A stretch of 64,000 bases of DNA, taken from NCBI RefSeq assembly GCF_965215815.1, contig NZ_CBDCEO010000012.1, positions 62,001 to 126,000 of the forward strand, given 5' to 3'. A program made the translations under genes and the position numbers. This document shows, piece after piece, positions 18,411 through 26,612 of this stretch. Below the pieces are notes generated by a model. That model ran no database searches and had not been told where the DNA came from. It was given only the letters and a program-made list of their open reading frames with translations. Source of the DNA: Poriferisodalis sp965215815 (lineage in GTDB: Bacteria; Actinomycetota; Acidimicrobiia; Acidimicrobiales; Poriferisodalaceae). How positions within the stretch are numbered: position 1 is the stretch's first letter; every line of letters begins with the position of its first letter.

Positions 18411-18638
18411 CTACCGGCGATACGCCACGAACTCTTGCAGCGTCATCCCGGCATCTCGCGCGATTGATCGGAGCAGAATTGGGGATAGGTCTCGTCCTCG
18501 ATGCATCGGCACGGTCGTCGACCGCCCGTCCGGATGGCGAAATCGCTTGTGCGAGCCGCGCTGGCGGACTTCTTCGAATCCGAGTGCTGTGAGTACCGCG
18601 ACGGCCTCTCGCGGCTTGAGGATCGGCACTGCTGGCAC
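18411..18638 (-). CDS. hicA: HicA-family mRNA interferase toxin
   Basis: 75 residues with the HicA dsRBD-like fold: EAVAVLTALGFEEVRQRGSHKRFRHPDG..., where the His of GSHKRF (H30) is the catalytic residue, then VPMHRGRDLSPILLRSIARDAGMT. The toxin cleaves mRNA when free. It begins with GTG six bases after the hicB stop, so both are translated together. The order antitoxin-then-toxin is the less common one for this family. Its 3' end runs straight into a DUF4143 remnant. Confidence 0.9.
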   Translation of the reverse strand: MPAVPILKPREAVAVLTALGFEEVRQRGSHKRFRHPDGRSTTVPMHRGRDLSPILLRSIARDAGMTLQEFVAYRR

Positions 18639-18644
18639 AGAGCT

Positions 18645-18854
18645 TCAAGCCACCTCGACGACCTGGGTGCCGACGAACTCGCCCGCCATTGCCGGGGCAC
18701 CGTCCTCGAGGATCATCGCAATGACTTCCTTGAGGTTGTCGTTGAGCTCTTCGAGAGTCTCGCCTTGGGAGTGCGCACCCGGGAATCCCGGGACGTAGCC
18801 GACAAAGAACCCGGTGTCGGGACAGCGCTCGACGACAGCAGTGAAATTCCGCAT
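18645..18854 (-). CDS. hicB: HicB-family antitoxin
   Basis: 69 residues, a degenerate RNase-H-like fold protein: FTAVVERCPDTGFFVGYVPGFPGAHSQGETLEELNDNLKEVIAMIL is the diagnostic HicB segment. It neutralises HicA. This short form lacks a separate C-terminal RHH or HTH DNA-binding domain, so autoregulation is not evident. TGAGGTCA sits about nine bases upstream of the ATG at 18854. Confidence 0.9.
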   Translation of the reverse strand: MRNFTAVVERCPDTGFFVGYVPGFPGAHSQGETLEELNDNLKEVIAMILEDGAPAMAGEFVGTQVVEVA

Positions 18855-18982
18855 CGGCTTGACCTCAGTCTTGCTCTCGGGGACCGATTGTAGGCGTGTC
18901 GGCGTTTTGGGCCGGTTCGGCAGCGGCCGACATCGGCGAGCCGGTCGTCATTCGGCGTACCGCGCGCGGCAGGTGCGGTCGC

Positions 18983-19414
18983 CTACGACTCGGCGAGGCG
19001 GCGGGCGCGGTCTCGGATGAGCTGTTCGATCTGGTCGGCGGCTTCGTCGGGTTCTTCGTGTTCCCAGATGCGCACTGGGGTCCAGCCAGCCGCTTGTAGG
19101 CGGGCGTCGGTGTCGGCGTCGCGGACTCGGTTGCGGGCGATCTTGGTTTCCCAGTACTCGGCGTTGCGGCGGGGCTTGGTGCCGTGGTCGGGGCAGCCGT
19201 GCCAGAAGCAGCCGTCCACGAAGACTGCTACGCGCAGGCGGGGGAACACGACGTCGGCCTCCCGGCGCACCTCAGGCAAGGGCCGCCGGTGCACGAAATA
19301 GCGCAAGCCTCGCCGGTGCAGCGCCGAGCGGAGCAGCCGCTCCGGTCCCGTGTCGTGGGACCGCTGCTTCGACATCCGCTCCGATGCAGGTCCCGGCAGC
19401 GCCTTCGGTTCCAT
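18983..19414 (-). CDS. vsr: Very short patch repair (Vsr) endonuclease
   Basis: 143 residues from the ATG at 19414. Family motifs are RSHDTGPERLLRSALHRRGLRYF, EADVVFPRLRVAVFVDGCFWHGCPDHG (catalytic Asp in the DVVFP segment, then the FWHGCPDH metal and zinc residues) and RNRVRDADTDARLQAAGWTPVRIWEHE. Vsr nicks next to T:G mismatches made by deamination of 5-methylcytosine and normally accompanies a cytosine methyltransferase. None is visible in this window, so it is an orphan here, probably the remains of a restriction-modification island with the HNH gene. Confidence 0.9.
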   Translation of the reverse strand: MEPKALPGPASERMSKQRSHDTGPERLLRSALHRRGLRYFVHRRPLPEVRREADVVFPRLRVAVFVDGCFWHGCPDHGTKPRRNAEYWETKIARNRVRDADTDARLQAAGWTPVRIWEHEEPDEAADQIEQLIRDRARRLAES

Positions 19415-19494
19415 CCGGCCGGTTCTACCAGTCGCCCGCACTGAGGTTCACCGCTCCGGGACACCGTGACTGTGGAACAGTCTGGCCCGCGGAG

Positions 19495-21012
19495 CTACCC
19501 GTCGCCGGGTTGCATGATCCACGGCGCGGGGGCGAGTGTGCGGGGCTGCGCAGCCAAATCCACCGCCGGGTCGATAATGCGCTGGGCGGGCCGTCCGTTC
19601 ATCGACACCCACGCATCTGCCCGGACCTCAACGGCACCGAAGCCGCTGCGCCGGTACTGCTCGGCGATGAGGTGAGCGGTCGCCACGATCAGGTCAGGAT
19701 GACCGCCGGCGCGCTCGGTTTGCCAGTCCTCGAGCACGAGGTCCGGGCCGACCATCCAGCGATGGCCCGTCACCGGATCGGTCACCTCGAACTCCAGGTG
19801 GGCGGCTTTGTCGGTGAGCATCACTCGCCACGCTCCCCAGTAACCCTCCTCGGTCCAGCGCACGTCGCCGGGGTAGGCCAAGTGGCGCAGCGGCATCGCG
19901 AGCTGAACGGCGGCTAGGGCCGCCAACGCAGCGAGCGCCACGCGGTTGAGCCGTGGGCACTGATCGGCTTGGTGGCTGGCAGGACGGGGACCTGGCGCTT
20001 CCGGCAATAGTGGATTCCGCAAGAGCTTCGTCTGTGGCCAGGACAACGCCGGTCGCGCCGTGCGCATGGCGTTCTCGCGCTCGGCGGCTCCATGGACTCG
20101 GCCTCGCAGAAGATGCGTCCGTGAGGCAAGCCACAGAGGCCAGTCGGGCTCGAAGAAGATCAGAGCTGCCGCGGCCATGACCAGGGGGAACACGCCGATG
20201 GCGAACAGCGCCCCGGTCGCGAAATGGAAGACCACGGCGACCGCGTATGCCCACGGGCGGCTGCGCCGCCACAGCAACCAGCCCACGATGGTGCAGTCGA
20301 ATGCCGCAGCTCCCCAGCTCGCGGCGACCGCGACCCATTCCTGGCCCAGCAGCGGTCCGACGAGCCAGGTATCGGCGCGGTCGGCGAGCCACAGCCGCAG
20401 CGGCAGGCCATGGCCGAGCCAGTCCGCATTGAGCTTGGCGAGGCCTGCGAACACATACACGACGCCTACTTGTGCTCGCAGCGCCCACACCACGACGGCG
20501 GGCAGCAGCGCACAGGACTGGACTCGACCAGTGCGGGCATCGAGCGACCAGTGGTGATGGGCCGGCAGCATTGCCAGCACGAGCGCGCACAGCGTGACGA
20601 ACCAGTAGTGATTCAAGTAGAGCGTCGCTTCGATCAGCTCGAGATAGGTGAAACTCACCAGGAACACCCAACACGCGATGCGGTAGCGCCATCCCAGCGC
20701 CATCGCCACCCCGGCTGCGCCCACGAGTCCCACGACCACGTGAAGCCACGGCGCTGACAGCGGCTGTACCCAGCCGAAACCCGGGTAGGTCAGGTGGGCG
20801 CGGGGTGTCACGTAGAGCTGTTCGACCCAGCCATTCGCCAGGAAGCGCAATGCTGCGAGTGCAGCGATGGCACCGAAGGCGATCCGGAAGACGGCTACGG
20901 AGTCGGCGCAGACTGCGCGGCGTGCTGCCGCCGTGATGGCCTGGACGCGGCGAGACCCCGGCGACCTGCATGCGAGATGCGTGTCGTCAGGCAGAGCTGT
21001 CGCCGTCGGCAT
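19495..21012 (-). CDS. HTTM-domain integral membrane protein (vitamin K-dependent carboxylase-like)
   Basis: 505 residues with at least eight hydrophobic segments between about residues 40 and 390. The HTTM family words are present: EATLYLNHYWFVTLCALVLAM, YVFAGLAKLNADWL and VVFHFATGALF. The C-terminal ~120 residues (MLTDKAAHLEFEVTDP..., HLIAEQYRR) form the soluble domain seen in bacterial homologues of gamma-glutamyl carboxylase. The start at 21012 overlaps the end of the imelysin-like gene by 26 bp, so it is the last gene of the imelysin operon. HTTM next to imelysin also occurs in other phyla; the biochemical role there is unknown. Confidence 0.85.
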   Translation of the reverse strand: MPTATALPDDTHLACRSPGSRRVQAITAAARRAVCADSVAVFRIAFGAIAALAALRFLANGWVEQLYVTPRAHLTYPGFGWVQPLSAPWLHVVVGLVGAAGVAMALGWRYRIACWVFLVSFTYLELIEATLYLNHYWFVTLCALVLAMLPAHHHWSLDARTGRVQSCALLPAVVVWALRAQVGVVYVFAGLAKLNADWLGHGLPLRLWLADRADTWLVGPLLGQEWVAVAASWGAAAFDCTIVGWLLWRRSRPWAYAVAVVFHFATGALFAIGVFPLVMAAAALIFFEPDWPLWLASRTHLLRGRVHGAAERENAMRTARPALSWPQTKLLRNPLLPEAPGPRPASHQADQCPRLNRVALAALAALAAVQLAMPLRHLAYPGDVRWTEEGYWGAWRVMLTDKAAHLEFEVTDPVTGHRWMVGPDLVLEDWQTERAGGHPDLIVATAHLIAEQYRRSGFGAVEVRADAWVSMNGRPAQRIIDPAVDLAAQPRTLAPAPWIMQPGDG

Positions 21013-22252
21013 CGCTGAAGCCGATCGTCACGCCGAGCTGCGCGACAACCTCGGTCGAGATGGTGATCTGCAGCGCCTTGAGCGCCGCACGCGCCCTCGA
21101 CACCGTGGCCGAATCGTTCACGACGGCATCCCGCAAGGGCCCCTCGACTTGCTCAAGCGTCGTCTGCGCGTCGTGGAATTGGTCGGTCAGACGCGAGACG
21201 AGATCGTCGTCGAGAAGCAAGCGAAAGCCGCTGGACTCGTCGAAATCGAAGATCATCCCGGCCTCGGTGGCGATCGAGATCGCGTGATCGGTGCCCAGCA
21301 GGACCGCACGCAAGCCGTCGAGGTGGGCGCCCATGTCGGCCGCGCCGAGACCCAACGGCCCCTCGACGACAGCATCGAGCCTGGTCTCAGCCGAGGTCTC
21401 CCCGAGCGCACGCCCAAGTTCCATGTCGGTCATGGCCTCCAGCAGGAAAATGGCTTCATTGACGAGTCGGTCAACACCCATCTCTGCGTCGGGAGCGATG
21501 AGCTTGAACAGCGGTTCGTCGCCGTCGACGATGAGCCACGCGTCGCCCAAGATCAGCTCAGATTCCTCCAGCATCACCTCCCCGACGCTGCTGAGGTACT
21601 CGCATCGACGCTGTGCAGTTCCAGCGGACGGGGGTGGGGGCTGCTCATCGGCAAGATGCAGCGCGAGCAGGTGCTCCGCCGCGCCAAGGCCGCGCTGGTC
21701 AGCACCAGAGCGCTTTCCAATGCGCTCAGGGGTCAGGTCCTTCGACTCGTCCAGCAGCAGCGACGTGATGTCGTCGGTCGAGATCGGCCAGTCGATGACC
21801 GCCCAGGAACGGCGCTCGGTCACCGAGTCGATCTGCATCGCCGCCGTGTACGACCACGTATGCCGCATCGCCACGATTGCGTCTGTCGCGGCGCCGGCGA
21901 CATTCCCGTCCAGGTGCTTGGGTGTTGCGCAGAGTTCATCGATGCTGTCCACCAGAATCTCGGCCTGGGCGTTGAGCCGGAGTTGGTTGGCAAAGGCCTC
22001 GGCGGCGGCCGCGTTGACGGCTGCCTCTCGCGGGGTTGCGCCGCTGGAGCAGCCGGCAACGACCAGCGCGCACGCCGCCAAGATGCGAAACGCCGGTCGT
22101 CGCCGCTGAGAGGTTGAGCCGGCAGGCGAAGCCGTGTCCCGAACGGCCAGTGAGCCCGTGTCGAATGAGGACTGGGCATAAGAGCGGGAAGCAACAGGAG
22201 GCGCGACGAAAGGGCTTGCGAATTCGCGCCTCGGATTGGTGTGCTTCATCAT
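20987..22252 (-). CDS. Imelysin-like lipoprotein
   Basis: 421 residues. A ~50-residue Ser/Pro/Arg-rich leader precedes a lipoprotein signal with the lipobox LVVAGC (C68). The mature part is all-helical with RGLGAAEHLLALHL, the place where imelysins carry GxHxxE, but the motif here is not canonical, so metal binding may differ. The start (ATG 22252, or MM) overlaps the stop of the di-heme gene in a TGATG arrangement, showing translational coupling; longer upstream frames are inside that gene. It is the third gene of the operon, exported and anchored to the cell surface. Confidence 0.8.
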   Translation of the reverse strand: MMKHTNPRREFASPFVAPPVASRSYAQSSFDTGSLAVRDTASPAGSTSQRRRPAFRILAACALVVAGCSSGATPREAAVNAAAAEAFANQLRLNAQAEILVDSIDELCATPKHLDGNVAGAATDAIVAMRHTWSYTAAMQIDSVTERRSWAVIDWPISTDDITSLLLDESKDLTPERIGKRSGADQRGLGAAEHLLALHLADEQPPPPSAGTAQRRCEYLSSVGEVMLEESELILGDAWLIVDGDEPLFKLIAPDAEMGVDRLVNEAIFLLEAMTDMELGRALGETSAETRLDAVVEGPLGLGAADMGAHLDGLRAVLLGTDHAISIATEAGMIFDFDESSGFRLLLDDDLVSRLTDQFHDAQTTLEQVEGPLRDAVVNDSATVSRARAALKALQITISTEVVAQLGVTIGFSDADGDSSA

Positions 22253-23697
22253 CACTGCGCCTCCAAGAACGCGACAAGTCTCTGACGCACTGCTGCCGGT
22301 GAGAGACGGAACGCCTCGCGCTCTGCTTCGGCCTCGCCGCCGTGCCAGAGAATGGCTTCCTCCAGCGTGCGAGCCCGTCCATCGTGCAACAGGAAGCGCT
22401 CGCCGTTCACGGCCTCGATGAGCCCTATGCCCCACAGCGGCGGGGTCCGCCACTCGGACCCGCTCGCCTCGAAATTGCCTTGGCCGTCGGCAAGCCCTTC
22501 GCCCATCTCGTGCAGCAGCAGGTCGGTGTAGGGGTGGATGTCCTGATCGGCCAGCGTGGCGATGTTCGAAGGGCCGGTGCGGTGTCGCCGCGTGTGGCAC
22601 GAGGCACAACCGAGATCATCGAAGGCCTCGCTGCCGGCTCGCACGTCGGGATCCTCAATGTCTCGCATGGCTGGCACCGACAGTGTCCGGGTGTACAGAA
22701 CCACCGGCGACAGCCGGTTGGCGGGAATCTCGGGCGAGCCGCCGTTCTGCGCCGCCGCGCAGGCAGTCTGCGCGCCCGGACAGTTCTCGTTCGGTTGCGC
22801 ATCGGACGTGATGCCGATGTCGCCGATGAATGCGCCAGTGACCTGCGCACCGATGCTCGCGACGTTGGCCTTCCAGCCGAATCGCCCGATCACGCGCTGT
22901 TCGGAGGCTGCGTCCCATACCCAATTCGGTCGTCCTGAAATGCCGTCGCCGTTGGCGTCGTCGGGATCAGCGTTAGCCAGCAGCGATACCTCGGGGATTG
23001 CTTCGAGCAGACCCATGCCGATGATCTGGGGCGCGAGGCGGGGCCCGATCGTGACGTGCTGGTGCAGCGCGCCGAACGCCAATTTCTCGATCGAGTACTC
23101 CGGCGCACGCAATTCGTACGGGGTGCCGTCGCCGTAAGTGCCTTCGATGAGGCGGTACGTGACGCTGAGCGCACCCTCGGGTTCCACGCCGAGAATTGCC
23201 CGGTCCTGCAGTTGGCTGCCGTAGGTCGGGTCCGCGAGCTGTGCACCGGTCACCGGATCGCGCTCGGGCAGCGCCAGCCTCGCCAGTAGTCCCAGCCGGG
23301 ACACCTCGGGCAGCACGCCGTCGACGGTCTCCAACGGCGGCTTGCCCCGCCCGTCACGGATATGGCACGACGAGCAGGCCTGAGCATTGAACGTCGGCCC
23401 GAGCCCGTCGCGAGCATCGGTGGACGCCGGGGCAATCACCCAGTTCTGGGTGAAGAAGCTGTCGCCGACTTCGAATGCCCGACGTTCGGCGTTGGTCAGC
23501 TGTGGAGCTGGCAGGCCGAAGGAGTTCTGGGACGCATCAAGGCGCGTCGTGGCCCCTCCAAGGTGCGAATCCAAGGAGGGGCCACTGCCGCACGCCGCCA
23601 CCAGCAGTGCAGCCGCCGCAGCTGCTTGCCAGCGGACCGGGAGAGTCCGCAGCTTCCTGCTGACACGAACGGCTCTAGCTGACGTTGATCGCGACAC
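22252..23697 (-). CDS. Di-heme c-type oxidoreductase lipoprotein (DUF1111, thiol oxidoreductase-like)
   Basis: 481 residues from a GTG at 23697 lying within the end of the preceding gene. The signal peptide ends in lipobox LLVAAC (C36). Two haem-c attachment motifs are seen, C108-C111-H112 (CSSCH) and C364-C367-H368 (CASCH), with DGRG, DRAILGVEPEGALSV and FGWKANVASI as family words of DUF1111 proteins. These sit with imelysins in many genomes and are thought to do redox chemistry on the exported metal or its ligand. Cytochrome c maturation genes are not in this window. Longer frames to 23904 lie inside the upstream imelysin gene. Confidence 0.88.
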   Translation of the reverse strand: MSRSTSARAVRVSRKLRTLPVRWQAAAAAALLVAACGSGPSLDSHLGGATTRLDASQNSFGLPAPQLTNAERRAFEVGDSFFTQNWVIAPASTDARDGLGPTFNAQACSSCHIRDGRGKPPLETVDGVLPEVSRLGLLARLALPERDPVTGAQLADPTYGSQLQDRAILGVEPEGALSVTYRLIEGTYGDGTPYELRAPEYSIEKLAFGALHQHVTIGPRLAPQIIGMGLLEAIPEVSLLANADPDDANGDGISGRPNWVWDAASEQRVIGRFGWKANVASIGAQVTGAFIGDIGITSDAQPNENCPGAQTACAAAQNGGSPEIPANRLSPVVLYTRTLSVPAMRDIEDPDVRAGSEAFDDLGCASCHTRRHRTGPSNIATLADQDIHPYTDLLLHEMGEGLADGQGNFEASGSEWRTPPLWGIGLIEAVNGERFLLHDGRARTLEEAILWHGGEAEAEREAFRLSPAAVRQRLVAFLEAQ

Positions 23698-24880
23698 CAA
23701 TGGCTTCGGCTCCGGCCACGATCGTGTCGGTCTGGTCTTCGAGCAACTCGATGGCCGCGAGCACCGAGCTCCTGCCCGGGTCATCGTCGGACACGTCCTC
23801 GGTGAGGTGCTGATCGAACGGCGCGGGGATCGCGGCGGTGGCCACCAGGCTCGCTGCAATCTCGCCGCGGAGCTGGTCCGCCAGGTCGGCATCAGCCTCG
23901 GCAATCACGTCGAGAATGCTGGTGCCGCTCACGCCAAGGGGGTAGTCGGCGTTGAGCACCATGGCGATGCCCTTGGCGTTGCCCACGATGTCGGCGGTCG
24001 TGTTGTCGGAGAAGCACGAGTGCTCGTCTTCCTGCGAGCGTGCCTCGTAGGCGACATTCATCCGCTCGCCGGCCAGCTCGCCCCGTGACAGCTCGCCGAC
24101 CCCGGTGATGGCGAGCCGTAGTGCCTCGGAGACATCGAGTGCCTCGAACTCCGATCGATAGTTGTTGGCGCCGGGCGCCCAAGCGCTGACCAACTCCCCG
24201 AGATGGCGCACCAGCAACTTGCTGGACACGGCGAGATAGGTGGCTCTGCGGTCGGCATTCTCAGCAGTCGTGTAGTCGCTGAGCGGGCGTGCGCCCGGGC
24301 CGTCCCCGGTGAGGTCCTGGCCCCACAGCAGAAACTCGATCGCGTGCCAGCCTGTCGAGACGTTGGCCTCGCCGCCCATCTCGTTGACTTCCACCAGCAG
24401 ATCGGCGTCGATAGTCGGGTAGGTGGCTGGATCGTTCACGATGCCCGCAGTCGGAGCGCCCTCGACGTAGTCGATGTAGGCCTCGTCGAGAGGCCACGCA
24501 TTGATAAGGCCTTCGGTGCCGGTCTCTTCGTCATCGATGGGGCCGCCATAGAAGCGGAAGGCCTCAGTGGGGCCGTAGTCGTCCCGAGCGATGAGCCAAG
24601 CACGCTTCGCCGCCTCGAGCGTCGACGCAGTCGGGTTGGCCAGGAACGTGTCGATGGCTGCATCCATAGCTCGAGCAGAAGTCAGGCTCGCCGAGTAGGC
24701 AGCGTGGACGCCAGCAGCGTAAATCTCGACGGCATCTTCCATCGTCTCGTCCGAGGGGCCGCTGCTGCCGCACGAGGCTGCCAGCAGTGCTGCTGCAGCG
24801 ACGACGACTGCGAACCCTGCGCCTCTGCGGGAGCGTCTGTCACGCCGCTTGGTTCGAGATTTGGTCCGAGGATTGAGCAT
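23675..24880 (-). CDS. Imelysin (peptidase M75 family) lipoprotein
   Basis: 401 residues. An Arg-rich n-region (KRRDRRSRRG), hydrophobic core and lipobox LLAASC (C37) give a surface lipoprotein. The two-helix-bundle imelysin domain carries the GxHxxE metal motif as G177, H179, E182 (STGWHAIEFLLWGQD) and the EAFRFYGGPID words near 107. The family includes iron-regulated proteins of metal uptake. The ATG at 24880 is chosen because a TTGACA/TTAACT promoter would place the transcript start at about this ATG and no ribosome-binding site exists, so the mRNA may be leaderless; an in-frame ATG at 24898 would lie inside the -10 region. First gene of a four-gene operon. Confidence 0.88.
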   Translation of the reverse strand: MLNPRTKSRTKRRDRRSRRGAGFAVVVAAAALLAASCGSSGPSDETMEDAVEIYAAGVHAAYSASLTSARAMDAAIDTFLANPTASTLEAAKRAWLIARDDYGPTEAFRFYGGPIDDEETGTEGLINAWPLDEAYIDYVEGAPTAGIVNDPATYPTIDADLLVEVNEMGGEANVSTGWHAIEFLLWGQDLTGDGPGARPLSDYTTAENADRRATYLAVSSKLLVRHLGELVSAWAPGANNYRSEFEALDVSEALRLAITGVGELSRGELAGERMNVAYEARSQEDEHSCFSDNTTADIVGNAKGIAMVLNADYPLGVSGTSILDVIAEADADLADQLRGEIAASLVATAAIPAPFDQHLTEDVSDDDPGRSSVLAAIELLEDQTDTIVAGAEAIGVAINVS

Positions 24881-24888
24881 GGGCGGGT

Positions 24889-24917
24889 AGTTAAGCATGC
24901 TTAATAATAATTGTCAA
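24889..24917 (-). promoter_or_regulatory. Imelysin-operon promoter with palindromic operator
   Basis: On the minus strand TTGACA (24917-24912) is followed after 17 bases by TTAACT (24894-24889). The perfect 14-bp palindrome TTAAGCATGCTTAA (24891-24904) covers the spacer end and -10 box, in an AT-rich setting. An operator at this place would block RNA polymerase, as metal-responsive repressors of the DtxR or Fur kind do. The sequence is not a standard IdeR or Fur box, so the regulator is unknown. Confidence 0.6.
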
Positions 24918-25061
24918 CTCAACAGCACGTGAACCTGAAAGCAAAGTTCACTTGTGCCGCGTGCAGGGGTTGCCGTGAGACTTCAAGGCACCTGTGAGCG
25001 GAGCATCTAGCGTTTCGGCCGGAGTTTGGGCGGCAAGCCCGTGTGAGGACGGAGCAACGCC

Positions 25062-25886
25062 ATGGGGCAGTCTCGAAAGTTCATGCGTCCGTGCCGAACT
25101 GCGAGTTCGCTGGCGCTGCTCATCTCGGCGCTCCTGCTGGCGGTCGCCTGCACTGGCAGCGACGACGACTCCGCTGCCGAACTCGTGCAGCAGCTCATCG
25201 ACGACGATGAGATCGACTTCCTGCTCGGCCCGTACTCCAGCGGCCTGACCGGCCCAGCGAGCGCTGTGGCCGAAGCCAACGGCATCGAGGTGCTCGCCGT
25301 GGAGGCATATCCCGAGGGCGTCGTCGACGTGTCGGATCTCGTGGAAAGGCTCGGTGAACTCAACCCTGACGTCTTCATCGGGGGCGGTCACTACAGCGAC
25401 GCAGTGCTGTTCCTGCAATCAGTGCAGGAACTCGGAGTCCGCCCCGACGCAATGCTCATCACCGTCGGGCCCTCCAACCCACAACTGGTCGACGACCTCG
25501 GCGCCAGCGTCAATGGCGTGCTCGGACCGACCCAGTGGGAACCCGCCATGGCCTACAACGGCTCGTACTTCGGCAGCGCTGCGGACTATGCGGACTACTA
25601 CGAGAGCCTCTGGGGGGAGCGGCCCGTCTACCAGGCGGCCAGCTCGACTGCGGCCGCACTTGCGTTGCATCTCGCCATCGAGACAGCGGGCAGCCTCGAT
25701 ACCGATGACGTACGCGAGGCCCTTCGGGAACTGGACGTCGAAACGTTCTACGGGCCGATCCGCTTCGACGACCGTGGCGTCAACGTCGCAAAACCGATGG
25801 GCACCGTCCAAGTGCAGGACGGTCAGATCGTCGTCGTAGCGCCGACTGGCGCCGCCACGGGGGAGCTCGTCTACCCGGCGCGCTAG
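25062..25886 (+). CDS. Short ABC-type (branched-chain amino-acid family) binding lipoprotein, internally deleted
   Basis: 274 residues, whereas LivJ/AmiC-like binding proteins usually have about 380-420. Signal peptide and lipobox LLAVAC are intact, followed at once by AAELVQQLIDDDEIDFLLGPYSSGLTGPASAVAEANG, which normally lies some 60 residues into the mature protein. It then jumps from there to GIEVLAVEAYPEG, skipping about 80 residues that usually form part of the ligand cleft. The C-terminal lobe (VFIGGGHYSDAVLFLQSVQELG... to TFYGPIRFDDRG) is complete. The reading frame is open with a good GAGGACGGAG site. No permease or ATPase is adjacent. It may be decaying in frame or be a specialised minimal protein. 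Confidence 0.75.
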   Translation: MGQSRKFMRPCRTASSLALLISALLLAVACTGSDDDSAAELVQQLIDDDEIDFLLGPYSSGLTGPASAVAEANGIEVLAVEAYPEGVVDVSDLVERLGELNPDVFIGGGHYSDAVLFLQSVQELGVRPDAMLITVGPSNPQLVDDLGASVNGVLGPTQWEPAMAYNGSYFGSAADYADYYESLWGERPVYQAASSTAAALALHLAIETAGSLDTDDVREALRELDVETFYGPIRFDDRGVNVAKPMGTVQVQDGQIVVVAPTGAATGELVYPAR

Positions 25887-25912
25887 AGGACCGACACGGT
25901 GCTCGCCACCAG

Positions 25913-26482
25913 CTAGCGGCCCATGGTGAAGAACTCGTCGTTGGGCCGCATCGAGGTCAGGTGTGCCATGCGGTTCGACAGTGCGAACAGCCCCGTGATG
26001 GCGCCGATGTCCCAAATGTCGTCGTCGCTGAAGCCATGTGCCCGCAGCTCTTCGTGATCGGCGGTCGACGCCGACGCCGGCTCACGGCACATCTTCAGCG
26101 CGAAGTCGATCATCGCCCGCTGCCTGTCGGTGAGATCGGCCTTGGCCGGGTCCACGGCGAGCTGATCGGCCAGGAACGGGTCCTTGGCACGGATTCGCAG
26201 GATCGCGCCGTGCGCCACCACGCAGTACATGCAGTCGTTGGCGCCGCTCGTGGCCACCACGATCATCTCCCGCTCTGCCTTGCTGAGCCCGCTGGGACCC
26301 TCCATCAGCGCATCGTGGTACGCCATGAACGCCCGCATCTCTTCGGGACGGTGTGCCAAGGCAAGGAATACGTTGGGCACGAAGCCGGTCTTGGACTGGA
26401 TCAGCTCAATGCGCTCGCGCAGGTCGTCGGGAATGTCGGCGATGTCGGGCACGGGGAATGTCGAGATGGCTGGCTCGGTCAT
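25913..26482 (-). CDS. AhpD-like peroxidase-related protein (carboxymuconolactone decarboxylase family)
   Basis: 189 residues. The CMD-fold core has the redox motif C84-MY-C87 with H91 (NDCMYCVVAHG), the arrangement of AhpD-type alkylhydroperoxidases and 'peroxidase-related enzymes'. PNVFLALAHRPE and AFMAYHDALMEGPSGLSKAEREMIVVATS are family words. It probably reduces peroxides with an unknown thiol partner in the cytoplasm. It is monocistronic, convergent with the binding-protein gene and divergent from a second CMD-family gene at 26613. Confidence 0.85.
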   Translation of the reverse strand: MTEPAISTFPVPDIADIPDDLRERIELIQSKTGFVPNVFLALAHRPEEMRAFMAYHDALMEGPSGLSKAEREMIVVATSGANDCMYCVVAHGAILRIRAKDPFLADQLAVDPAKADLTDRQRAMIDFALKMCREPASASTADHEELRAHGFSDDDIWDIGAITGLFALSNRMAHLTSMRPNDEFFTMGR

Positions 26483-26612
26483 GCTCGCAGCCTAAACACG
26501 GAGGGCTGCGGTACACCGAAGCTGTATCGGATTGCGCTGCGGCAGGCCGCACAGCAGCTTGCGTCGGCGGCATCTCCTACATTCGGGGAGCCGACGAGAG
26601 AACTGCCAACCG

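Noticed and set aside
22252..24140. Longer starts for the di-heme and imelysin genes
   Set aside because: Upstream extensions lie inside the preceding operon genes in other frames and lack signal peptides at their beginnings.
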